A stretch of 64,000 nucleotides of DNA from Oikopleura dioica (taxonomy: Eukaryota > Chordata > Appendicularia > Copelata > Oikopleuridae), in contig OU015567.1 of assembly GCA_907165135.1 (NCBI GenBank), positions 5,523,001-5,587,000 of the forward strand, written 5' to 3'. Below the pieces are notes generated by a model, which did not search any database, was not told where the DNA came from, and saw nothing but the letters and a program-made list of their open reading frames with translations. Of this stretch, positions 54,931 to 64,000 are shown one piece after another. The position numbers and the translations under genes were made by a program. How positions within the stretch are numbered: the first letter of the stretch is position 1; each line of letters opens with the position of its first letter.

Positions 54931-55831
54931 ATGAAAATAGCCAGAGAGTTTGTAGTTTCCAAAGCAATTGCTGGAGTCTGCCAGCGTTTGGACCAGCCTC
55001 GCTATGGGAGATACTGTCATGCTGTAACTGAGAAGATGGTGAAGCTCACAAAAGAGAAATGGACAGTCTGTCTTGATTGGAGAGGATTTCAAAAGATTTA
55101 ATTTCTACTTTTATAATTACATCTTAATATTAAAAGTTTCTTATATAATTTTGAAAATCCTTCTCGAGCTTTAACGAATACTACCCCGACTCTCAGCATC
55201 AACTAGTTCTTTCTGATGCGAAGCTCAGATGCCCAGCTCATAAATGTGGTGTCGAGAATCTTTCTCCTCGAGAATTTATCATCGGAAAATGCTGCGATGA
55301 TGCCAAGAAAATGCGTGGAAAAGGCTTGGGTTTCTTTGGTTTGATTTTTATTCACAATTGTTGATAAAAAACTAATCTTTCATAAAACAATCAATAATAA
55401 ATAATTTATTTATTAATTATTATGCAATTTGCAGGACCTATCTTAAAAGACAAAGGCACTCACGCTTTGATTCTCGAGCAAATTGATGAATTGAAGCCGG
55501 ACATCGAATTCCTTCAAGCTGAGCTCAAAAAAGCCCAGGCTGATCTCGACAGCATGAAGGCCTCACTCAAAGATGTGCACGCCGAAACAGAAGAAAAACT
55601 TGGAATCACAGGTGATTTTTTTTAAATCCTGAATTCTGACCAAATTTTTAAGATGAAAAGCGCTCTTCCTGCAAGGTCTGTCTCGAAGTCTACAACGGCA
55701 CCATTCGTCAGGAATGCGCCCTCCAATGCGGCCATCGCTCCTGCTTCCGATGCTTGAACTCTCTTCCACGAAAGATCTGCCCAATCTGCCGAAAAGCGTT
55801 CACCGCTGAGCAAATCCTCAAGCTCTTCTGA
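54931..55831 (+). CDS. RING-finger protein (C3HC4), 229 aa
   Basis: Exons 54931-55094, 55169-55338, 55435-55611 and 55653-55831. The C-terminus is a C3HC4 RING: CKVC, CALQCGHRSCFRC and CPIC, which normally recruits an E2 enzyme for ubiquitin transfer. Before it lies a helical segment (LQAELKKAQADLDSMKASLK) and further upstream a Cys/His-containing region (CPAHKCG, GKCCDD, GVCQRL, GRYCHA) that may bind zinc too. Intron 1 (55095-55168) is GA-AG; without it the first exon meets a stop. The arrangement, with RING last and coiled coil before it, differs from TRIM proteins. A ubiquitin-ligase role is inferred from the RING. Confidence 0.8.
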
Positions 55832-56000
55832 AGAACAAGACTCTTCTCTCCTGTCTTTCTCCGATTATCCTTTATCGTCGAGAATAAAATTAAAAAAAAA
55901 CAAAGCTTTTTTGTTTTGATTTTATTAAAAAATGAGCTCAGTTTTTCGTTAGTTTCAAAAAAGTATTTATATAAAATTATACAGTAAAAGCAGTTTTCTA

Positions 56001-56773
56001 TCACTCCAGCGGGTTGAATCTGTTGTAGTGGTTTTGAAGAAGCTGGTTCCATCGATTCATTCTCGTCACTTGGTACTTGTGCTTTCGCTGCCCGGCGCAC
56101 TTGTTGATGTATCTCTCCGCCCACTTGCGGTAGCCGGTCGTAATCTGTTTCACGCCAATTCTAGGGTTTTCTCGGTCGTATCGGTCTTCGTCGAAATCTG
56201 GGTCTGGTCCGCCGTGGGGAAGAGAAGGGTCGAAGAAGCCGCAGTTTTCTCGCTCAAAAGCTCGGAGCATTCGGCCGGCGTTTTTTCGAAACTTGCCGAT
56301 CCATTTTTCTTGCGAAGGGAGCTGGGGAAAGTGCTGGATGAGGATTTCTTCGGCGAATTGGTTCAATCGGTTCAAGCGTTGTTCGGGGGTTCGGGGAGGG
56401 ACCTAGAAAAAGGATAAAAAAGAGGGAAATATAACACTAAATTGTAGCCGGTTATCGATTTCTAAGAATTCTAGGAGAGAAAATTGAAGCCGCAAAGCGG
56501 CTTTTTTATTTTTTAAAGAAACTCATTTTTCAAAGTTGTTGACACCCTTAACAATTTTTCTTTTAGTAAATTAAAAAGCAGCTTTGATTTTGGAAAAAAG
56601 CCGCAAGCGGCTTTTATTTCGGAGAATTTTTTTTTAAAAGAAAGCTTGATTCGAAAATCCGCAAGCGGCTTTTTTTCAATATTTCTTTCCTTTCTTACCT
56701 TTCGATCGTTTTCAGCATGAGTGCTTTGAAGGGAGGCAAAAGCCGCGGGAATGAGAGAAAGAGAAAGTTTCAT
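56001..56773 (-). CDS. secreted protein of unknown family, 158 aa
   Basis: Exon 1 (56773-56699) encodes the signal peptide MKLSLSLIPAAFASLQSTHA. Exon 2 (56402-56001) follows in phase 0 across a 296-bp intron that holds several GCCGC-AAA-GCGGC hairpins. The mature part is hydrophilic with many Arg, Asn and Gln (KFRKNAGRMLRAFERENCGF, RKWAERYINKCAGQRKHKYQ) and just two cysteines. No family recognised. Confidence 0.65.
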
Positions 56774-56932
56774 TTTTCAAAAGTTTTTTTTTGTTTGGCT
56801 TTTGTTTCTAGCTCTAGAGTATTTCTAGATCAGGTTTGATGATCAGCCGTTGATTTCGCCGCGTTTAAATACGACGAGATCGCGACGCGGAGCGAGGTGG
56901 CGCTAGCACGCGGCGCGCGAGTTTTCTTGATC

Positions 56933-57375
56933 ATGCAAGCGGTTTTTGAGTTCTACAAGGAATTCGAAAATAGTTTTGTGGATGAAAATTGGGTAAACAT
57001 GGTCGGGGAAGAGTGAAGGAATTCTAGCTGTCGGTTTTTTGAACCCTTTTGTTTTATTAACAAAAGTTCATTTCAATTTCTGAATAAGCAAAGCGATTAA
57101 AATCTTCAAGAAGCCGCATGCGGCTTCGAATTTTGAACATAAAAGCCGCGCCTCACGCTGCTTTCAAACATCCAAATTTCTGGTGATTTTCTCTTTTTTA
57201 ATTATTTATCCAGTTTACTTGGGACTCGGGTCAAGATCAGCAAGCTTTTCCTCTCTTTCAAAACGGAACCTTCTTAAACTTCTTATCTCTCAAAAAAATA
57301 CCAGCCTCGATTGAGGACCTCTTCAGATTTCTTCGCGCTCAAGATCTTAGCCCCGGAAATTTTGGACATCGATGA
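56933..57375 (+). CDS. small protein, 73 aa, two exons
   Basis: Exon 1 (56933-56992) encodes MQAVFEFYKEFENSFVDENW. Exon 2 (57214-57375) follows a GT-AG intron in phase 0 and ends LSPGNFGHR. No signal peptide or membrane segment; rich in Phe, Gln and Leu. It starts 160 bp from, and opposite to, the secreted-protein gene at 56001-56773, suggesting a shared promoter with TTTAAATA at about 56863. No family recognised. Confidence 0.45.
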
Positions 57376-57664
57376 TGCTTTCATTTTTAATTACTGGACT
57401 TGACAAGCACTGTAAGTTACTCTACTTGCGACCTTTTTGAGGAGTTTCAAGTGTTTCGACCGAAATTTAACCCGAAGTTACACTTTTGCCAATTCTCTGG
57501 AAAAAGCGGTTTTCAAGCTGACCCGTCCCGAAATCGTAATTCCAAGTCGGAAGAAATTTCGATCAAATTATAAAATAACATTACGTGAGCTGAATTCGCT
57601 GACGCTAGAATTTTAGCATTTTTCGGCAGCGAGACGTTTCAATTTATTTATCAATAATTTTGGT

Positions 57665-60600
57665 TCAAGAAGAACTTTCCAAGTTTGAATTTGTCTTTTT
57701 GACTTCTGCTTCGGATTTGTTTCTCAGAAGATGAATGTTCTTAAATTTTTAATTTTAAAGCTGGGTGGTCTTATCTTCATTCCTACCTGTATGATTGTCG
57801 AGAAAACCAGAATCGCGAGAATGTAGTGGACCAAAGTGTAATCTCCTTTTAGCGGGCCCTAGAATTATTTTCTTAATTATGTATACAATATTAATTATAT
57901 TTTTTTATTTAATAATTATTTTTAAAAAATAAATTAATAAATTTAATTTATTTTTTCTTTTGTTTTAAATTAATTATTTTATTTTAAATTTTTTTATTAT
58001 CGAAAAATCATTTTTATTTTTGCAGCTAATTCTTATTTTTCCATTTGGAAGACTCTTATTTGAAATTTCTAAAAAGCACCTGAATGATTCGAAAAATCGG
58101 ATCAGCCAGAAGAGTCGCCAGACCATTGAGAAGATTCAAGAATCCATAAATCAGACCGAACAGATGATTTGGAAAGAGTAAAAACGCAGCTGAAACGATT
58201 GATTTTGACTCGAAGGCCGAAAAAGGGCCATTACTGGATCTAAAGCGCTGGGGCGAGTTATTACTATCATCAAAACCAAATTTCCTTGAGCACAAACAGC
58301 GTAGAGAAATGTTCGGATAATCGAGAAAATTACCTCCGCAGTGACTAAAAATCAAAATATTGTATTGTCCAGTCTAAAAAGAGGATCTTACTTGCGATGC
58401 TGACGCTGTTTTGAAAAGTGCAGAGGTAGGAGAGAATCACGGTCGAAATGGTGATGAGAAGACAGTTGATGGCGATGCCGACTCGTTGCCCTTTTTCGTG
58501 GTTGTTTTCTGAGTGGCGGTATTTTTTGGCGACGAAATCGACTATTGCTCCGGGAGCGGGCGATAACGGGACTTCAACAAGTTACGAATACTGTTCTTTT
58601 TGGCCTGAGCTCGGGAACCTGTGTGAAAAACCTGAGTCGGGGTTCGAAGAAAAATTTCGACATAATATCCGACAAATTTCGCGTGGAAATTTTCAACCAA
58701 TCAGAAGACAGAATTGGGCAAACCAACCAATCAGAAACCGAGTACCCGCCTACGCAAAATTTGTTGAATTTTTTTTGTCAGTTCCTATTTTAAGGACCTT
58801 GACTCAGATTTTTTCACAGGTTTTGACACTTATTCGCAACTTTTCCTGACATTATATACGTGAGTCCAAAAATATCCGTCAATAACGACTGAGTTTCCTT
58901 TTTCCGGGATCAAAAACGAAGTGAAAAAACCGCAACTCGGCGTTTTTCTTACCCTTGTCCTTGTCGTCCTTGAACATCCATTGGAGCGAAGGGTTAAACC
59001 ACGATTGATACGAGTTTATCCGCAGAGATACACAGCAGTACTTGCAGGGGCTCAAACACGTTTTTTACTTATCGACTTTGTTTTTAGAAATTTCGAATTT
59101 CCGAATTTCCTTATCACGTCTTTTTTCTTACTCGCGGAGGGAAACGGTAATTTGGGAAAAAGAATTCGCTAATCAGATGAAAAGCTGATCTTATTTGGCG
59201 AAAAACAAAGAACTGGATTTTCAATATTCTGATCCGTTACCAAACTGGGCCCCTTAATCTGATCACGTGAGCGATTTTTTCAAACAAGCAATTTTCAAAT
59301 TTAAAAAAAAAATGTTTTTTTTTAAGTCCCTTTTCAATAAGCAAGAAGGATGAATTTGACGCTTTTGATTTCTTTCATGAAATCTTTTTTCTTGTCAATT
59401 TTCGAGTCGGCTTCGTTTTCTTCCAAAAGCTCCATTTCTTCTTTTGTTTGCTCGGCAGGAGGGGAAGAACTGGTGAATTTGGCGAAATAGGTTTCTTTTC
59501 GGATATCATAGTCTTCTGGAATCGGATTGGGCAGGCGCTAGAATTATAATTTAGAAAAAAAAAAAACTAAAAAGAAAGCCTTACCTTCGCTGGCATAACA
59601 AAAAACGTTCTCCACCACTGAATGCCGGTGAGCGCAAACAGAGCCAGGAAGAGGTACTGTAACGGAATACCCGCTTCGTACAAAACTTTTAGCAACAAAA
59701 TCGTGCCCGCAGAGCCATCGAATGTTCCCGAAAAGATCGATCCAATCGTCGATGTCTTTTTCGGCCAAATCGGTTGAACCGTGATGTTTGTCAGCAGAAC
59801 TCCTATTCCGCCTATCGCCATTAGTTCGGTTCCGATGGTGAAGAGGGTGCGGTTGTTGTAAAAGACCATCAGCGCCAAGCCGAGAGAAAAAGGGATGGAG
59901 GTGGCGAGACGGCAGGGGATCAGGCCGATGTTGTCCAAGATGTAACCGTAGACTTTGTTTGGCTTCAATAATCTGACGAATTTCCTAATTACGAAGAGCC
60001 TCGGTAAAAAACCTGAGTCAGGATTTGAAAATGGTGACACTGCTTTATATTAAACCATCTTCAAACCCTGACTCAGGCTTTTTACACAGGGTCACGTACT
60101 AAGAGTTTCGGTCCATTCTTTTTCATACAAAACTATCATTTTTCTTGAAAAATTACCAGTTCTTTAGTAAAGTTTTTTCGGGTAAACATGACTCTAGAAT
60201 GTAACTTCAAGTCATGTTGACACCCTTGAGGGTCGAAAATATACGTCAACTGGTCAGAAAGTTGACAAAAGTATTTTTTGACGGATTCTTTCGCTAATTG
60301 TTACATCAAGGCTCAAGCGAACTCAACATTGTTTTGGGGAATTTTTAGTCTGGATTGAGATTTGTTTTGACTTCCTTTCGGAAGTATTTTTGTTGTAAAA
60401 ACATGTCCGTTAAATTTAAGAAAGCCTTAATTTCTTGCTTCCCTTTCGTAATTTTTAACAGTATCAATTTTTAAAAAGCCGTATTCCATTCCGAAGCAAT
60501 TGGACATCATCGCCCCAAAGACGAAAATCGAGTTGAATCTATTATCCTGTTCCACGCAAGAAATCTGACTTGTCCCTGATTCCCCTTGGCGAGAAACATC

Positions 60601-61736
60601 TATTCGAAAATTGTATGTAAGGTTTTAAAATGGAATATTACAGAAATTCCTCGCTTATTTCATGCTCTGAAGCCGAGACGTTTGTTTTAAAATGAAAAAT
60701 TTTGAACAACTCGGAAAGAAAATTTCCGGGAAGGATTTTTCCAAGCTCGAAATCGCCACTTTTACAAAAAAATGAATAAATAAAGTAAACGTTTTCGCCC
60801 TGGGCTCGGCTACTTGTGTAGAAAACCTGAGTCAGGGTCTGAAAAATCTTCAATGAAAAGCCGCTTTGACAGAAGATATTTCAGACCCTGACTCAGGTTT
60901 TTTACAAAGGTTTCCAGCCCATCTTGAAGTTGAACTTCCAGTGCGGAGAAAATTGAAAATTCCAGTTTGTAAACAAAATAAGCTCTCGAGGGGAATCAAC
61001 GTGCCTGGTGGAATTACTAGAAGTCGTGCTGTTTTCGAAATGGCAGAGCTCGGCGAAGACATTTTCCTCCTTGAGCACAAATTGCAGCGCTGGCCAGCCG
61101 TAGAAAATGCCGCCGACTGAACATTTTCGGAAATTAATGAGCTCAACGAAACGACAAAACTTCGTTTTCGAAATTGTGGGAGCGCAAATTTCTAAAAAGG
61201 GGGAGAAACTTCTTTGAAAAAACAAAGGTTTTAAGGGTGTACCCTTCGATAAAACCGCAGTGGAATAAAAACCTCACGGCGAGGCCGTAGTACTTACCTA
61301 AGAAAATTTCAAGGGTTCCAGACCAGATTACAAAGTGCTTTGTTTAAGAGTTACGTACTGTTCTTCTATAGTAGGCAACCTGTGTAGAAAACCTGAGTCA
61401 GGGTTTCAAGAGCGCAAAAAAGAAGCCCCTACGCTATTCAGACCCTGACTCAGGTTTTCTACACAGGTTTTTGAGCCGAAGCAAAATGATAAGAATTTAA
61501 CGGCCCCTACCCCCTTAAAATAAATTCTTATGGAAACTCTAGCTCATATTGCTTCTTCCTCATAATTTTGATCCTCTCTCTTGAAATTCCTGAGGAAGAG
61601 TCTGATTTGACCCTTTTTTTTAATTTTTGATCAAGTCGATATTTTATTCAAAAACGCAATTTTCGTTTCGCTCACCAAAGAATATTTCAAACGCTCCGGA
61701 CCAAATGAGCAAGTGTTCATGGCTCTTTTTCTTCAT
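57665..61736 (-). CDS. SLC43-like major-facilitator transporter
   Basis: Exons can be followed from 61736 (MKKKSHEHLLIWSG) to 57665. Family landmarks are in order: GGIFYGWPALQFVLKEEN, CVEQDNRFNSIFVFGAMMSN, VYGYILDNIGLIPCRLA, GSIFSGTFDGSAG with LLLKVLYEAGI, RTFFVMPAKRLPNPIPEDY, an acidic loop, SYQSWFNPSLQWM, PGAIVDFVAKKYR, EVIFSIIRTFLYA and AAFLLFPNHLFGLIYG. SLC43A1-A3 carry large neutral amino acids or nucleobases; the substrate cannot be told here. An alternative first exon lies near 61298-61340. One intron is GA-AG (59963-60486). Four introns contain CTGGGCT-type MITEs. Two joins (near 59340 and 58600) remain uncertain. Confidence 0.8.
58609..58822. mobile_element. CTGGGCT-family MITE with a second MITE nested in it
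   Basis: ACCTGTGTGAAAAACCTGAG and CTCAGATTTTTTCACAGG arms enclose a copy (about 58640-58795) of the TTAA-type element found in Dlx intron 3, recognised by CCAATCAG words and AATTTCG/CGCAAAATTTGTTG. It lies in an SLC43 intron. Confidence 0.7.
60000..60091. mobile_element. CTGGGCT-family MITE in an SLC43 intron
   Basis: AAAAACCTGAGTCAGGATTT and CCTGACTCAGGCTTTTTACACAGG arms; 92 bp; inside the GA-AG intron 59963-60486. Confidence 0.75.
60800..60921. mobile_element. CTGGGCT-family MITE in an SLC43 intron
   Basis: CTGGGCTCGGCTACTTGTG to TTTCCAGCCCA with TGTAGAAAACCTGAGTCAGG and its mirror inside. The right flank CTTGAA (complement TTCAAG) resembles the target word at other insertions. Confidence 0.8.
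61298..61340 (-). other. duplicated TM1 exon of the SLC43-like gene
   Basis: HFVIWSGTLEIFL plus a GTAAGT donor, in the same phase as HLLIWSGAFEIFF of the first exon at 61676-61736. It has no in-frame ATG of its own. It may be a mutually exclusive exon joined to an unseen start, or a decayed copy. Confidence 0.5.
61375..61478. mobile_element. CTGGGCT-family MITE, best-preserved arms
   Basis: AACCTGTGTAGAAAACCTGA and TCAGGTTTTCTACACAGGTT are perfectly complementary. It lies between the two TM1 exon copies of the SLC43-like gene. Confidence 0.85.
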
Positions 61737-61963
61737 TTTTCTAGCGCTCTCAAGCTCTCTCTTCTTCCTATCTTCTGATCGATCAAAAAAATGAACCAGT
61801 GCTTCTAGAGAAACTTTAAATTGGCAAAAAGGGGCTTTTGAAAAGCGGATTTTTTGTTGGAAAGTTTTCAACAATGCATTTTCCCGATAAGCCCATTGGC
61901 TCAAAACGCAGCCTAAGGGTGACTCATTCAACCACTGTACTGGATCCTCCGACTGCTTATATT

Positions 61964-62137
61964 TTATTCAATAGAATCGCCAAAAAGACAGACAGAAATA
62001 AAGTCTTCAAGAATCGATCGACTGTGGATCTTGACTTTCAGCTTGTGAAAGTGAAGTTGTTTTCTTTCGACCATTTTGATTGCTACAGTCAGATTTACAA
62101 GCAGAAGAAACAGTATTTGAAGAATTTTCAAGCGCAT
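61964..62137 (-). CDS. possible small secreted protein, 57 aa
   Basis: MRLKILQILFLLLVNLTVA is a good signal peptide, followed by a basic mature part (HFHKLKVKIHSRSILEDF) with one cysteine. Single exon. An in-frame ATG lies nine codons upstream. The plus strand is also open here, so the call is uncertain. Confidence 0.4.
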   Translation of the reverse strand: MRLKILQILFLLLVNLTVAIKMVERKQLHFHKLKVKIHSRSILEDFISVCLFGDSIE

Positions 62138-62316
62138 TTGGCGGTTTTCAAATTTCAATTCCATTGTCGTTTCTTTATGAACAAGATTGTTATACAATTT
62201 TGTGTAACACTCTAATATATTCAGCAAAATTCGCCTGGTAAGCATTTTTCACCTTCAAATTTTCCTCGATTATTCACCGAAATCGATCGATTTCTCCCCC
62301 GGATTCTCTTTTTGGG

Positions 62317-62650
62317 CTCGGCAATCTATGAAGAAGCCTGAGTCAGGGTCTAAAAAGCGTCGAAATGCCGCACAGGCCTTATAGTCTATGGACCCTGACA
62401 CAGGTCTTAAAGACAGGTTTGTTGAATCTTTTAGCTGGATTTAGAAAACGTGAGTCAGAGTCTGACAAAAGCCGTCAAAAAAAAGCCGCCTGGCTTTTTC
62501 AGACCCTGACTTAGGTTTTATAAATCCAGCTAAAAGATTCAACAAACCTGTCTTTAAGACCTGAGTCAGGGTCCATCGTCAGGTATATGCGGCTTCTTTG
62601 AATCTTCTTCTGTCCCTGATTAGGTTTTTTAAACAGGTTTCCAAGCCCAG
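62317..62650. mobile_element. compound nest of CTGGGCT-family MITEs
   Basis: At least two copies: outer arms near 62317 and 62640 (AGGTTTCCAAGCCCAG). An inner inverted unit has arms of about 45 bp sharing GTTGAATCTTTTAGCTGGAT and its complement (62411-62560). The inner duplication copied flanking sequence as well as the element. Confidence 0.65.
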
Positions 62651-62845
62651 TCCCCCCAAATTTCACTGAAATCAACGAAGAAAACTTCAGAAAACAAATG
62701 AAAAATGACTCATCATCCCCGTCGCGTAGCCTAGAAATGTCTCCCTCCAAATCCCTCTGACCTTATACAGATGCGTCAGAAAGTTTTAACGAGTGAAATT
62801 ATTCATTAGCTTGCTCCTTATAAATGAGCTATTTTGAATGTTTGA

Positions 62846-64000
62846 ATGTCGGAAGAAATGAGCAACGAGAGAAGAACGAAGGGAACGCTCATTACCATTT
62901 GCTTCGGAGTTTTTACTGTGCTTTTGATTGGCGGCTTTTATTTTATGAAGTGTTTTCTCAGATAGTAAGTTCTTTTCGCTCGGAAAAGGGAGGAGGCGAA
63001 GATCTTTAAGGAGGTAGTCCCTGCTTTTTGCGATCTCGGCACTTTTTGAACAGCGCTCCCACAAATTTGCGCTGGAGTTAAGGGATAAAAACTCTATGAA
63101 TAGAAAGGCCGAACCCTGATAAAAGTTTGAATTCACGGAAAAAAATTTTATTCGCCTGCTTAAGGAGTAAGGGGGCGATAATCGAACCTAGCCCGGGCGA
63201 AATCGCCATTTTGGCCTATTTTCGAACGCGCCTAAAATCAAGAGGATGTTTCAAAAATTTAAACTAATTGATTTTTTTGAAAGTTCATACCTTCGTCTAG
63301 GTTTGAATTAAGGGAAATTAAAAAATTCCAAAAAGTCATAATGTAATGCCATCAATCAAAGGTTGGGTCTCAAAATCTTGAAAAATAAGTTTTTTGAGGA
63401 TGATTTATACTAAATAAGCATAATAATAGACATTTTATTTATTATTTTTATTATCTAGAGGTCATTTAAAATCGAAAAAGAGCTATATCTATGGATGAAA
63501 TTGGCAAAAAATTTCGAGTTTTTGAAATTCTTCATCAAAATCTTATTTTTCAAGTGCGATTTTGGGGTTTTTCCTCTTACATTTGGAAAAAATGATCAAC
63601 ACAAAGTTTTTAGCTCTTCTAACGAGCTTTCAGAATCTGCTAAAAAATTTGAAAATTCCGATTTTTTCAAAAGCGAGGACTACCCCCTTAAGCGACTTCT
63701 CTTTAAAATTATTGAAGGGATACCCTTAATTTTTGAACTTAGGAAAGACAATCTTCATTGAAAAATCTCATTTTGGGATAATTCCCTTAAAATTATTTTT
63801 CAGTAAAAACAACCGGGAGCGAAACAGAGTCCTCTTCCTCGAATCCCAATCATCCCGAATCCATCATCTTTCAACCGTCCAAACTCTGAGCCAAGGGCTG
63901 AATATCTCCCACTCCATTCGAATTCAACCTACAACAGCTTCAACATCCTTTGTGGAAAACAATCGCCCTCTTCCGAATCTGCAAACCGCTCAAAATCAAT
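62846..64000 (+). CDS. single-pass membrane protein, partial
   Basis: Exon 1 (62846-62964) has a charged N-terminus (MSEEMSNERRTKG) and one membrane segment (TLITICFGVFTVLLIGGFYF). An 839-bp GT-AG intron leads in phase 2 to an exon at 63804 that is still open at the window end (KNNRERNRVLFLESQ, then a Ser/Thr/Asn-rich stretch). The lack of a cleavable leader suggests type II topology with the large domain outside the membrane. Family not recognisable from this part. Confidence 0.6.

Noticed and set aside
1-64000. CRISPR arrays, bacterial operons, rRNA genes
   Set aside because: None seen. Intron-rich genes and animal domains show the sequence is eukaryotic.

Overview
This is eukaryotic DNA. 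The best fit is an appendicularian (larvacean) tunicate of the Oikopleura type. The gene set is animal and chordate: a connexin, a Distal-less (Dlx) homeobox gene, claudin-like four-pass proteins, an essential myosin light chain, an ATF6-type bZIP factor, an SLC43-like transporter and a peptidoglycan recognition protein. Genes are small and close together on both strands. Many introns are only 37-60 bp. An unusual share of introns starts with GA or GC instead of GT, a feature known from Oikopleura dioica. I assigned exons by hand from splice signals, reading phase and family motifs. A base or two of error at some boundaries is possible.

Layout. 1-118: edge of a phospholipase A2-like gene (-). 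730-2169: a coiled-coil gene and a small secreted peptide (+). 2247-4186: a hAT-like transposon. 5028-6257: ATF6-like bZIP (+). 6781-11266: two paralogous claudin-like genes with long basic tails (-); the first is interrupted by a hAT-like element. 11468-16144: two trypsin-like proteases (-), one with a tiny antisense gene in its intron, the other with a 1.6-kb hAT-like element in an intron. 16574-18098: connexin (+). 18259-21910: a C-type lectin gene and a small gene (-). 22066-24280: a small secreted protein (+) and a coiled-coil gene (-). 25427-26970: EGF-repeat protein (-). 28061-29850: small secreted or membrane proteins. 30677-32901: three tandem copies of a secreted-protein gene (+). 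34043-34429: one-EGF peptide (-). About 35645-46223: a giant coiled-coil gene (+) whose 3' part is duplicated at 22608-24280. 46476-47238: myosin light chain (-). 47826-51161: small genes and several hairpin transposons. 51902-53476: Dlx (+). 53575-54641: PGRP (-). 54931-55831: RING protein (+). 56001-57375: a divergent pair of small genes. 57665-61736: SLC43-like transporter (-). 62846-64000: start of a single-pass membrane protein (+).

The most striking content is a family of short palindromic elements (MITEs). Their inverted repeats start CTGGGCT and contain CCTGTGTAG and, at the other end, CTACACAGG. There are about 13 copies or fragments, and at least eight lie inside introns. In either orientation the repeats present a GT donor and a pyrimidine-rich CACAG acceptor at the element edges, and in two genes the element is effectively the intron. 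This looks like an introner-like, intron-generating transposon. Several other element families (three hAT-like insertions with perfect 8-bp target duplications, a TTAA-flanked MITE and three hairpin MITEs) are also present, some nested. Many very small genes with signal peptides or single membrane segments lie among the larger genes; about half of them are split by short introns.
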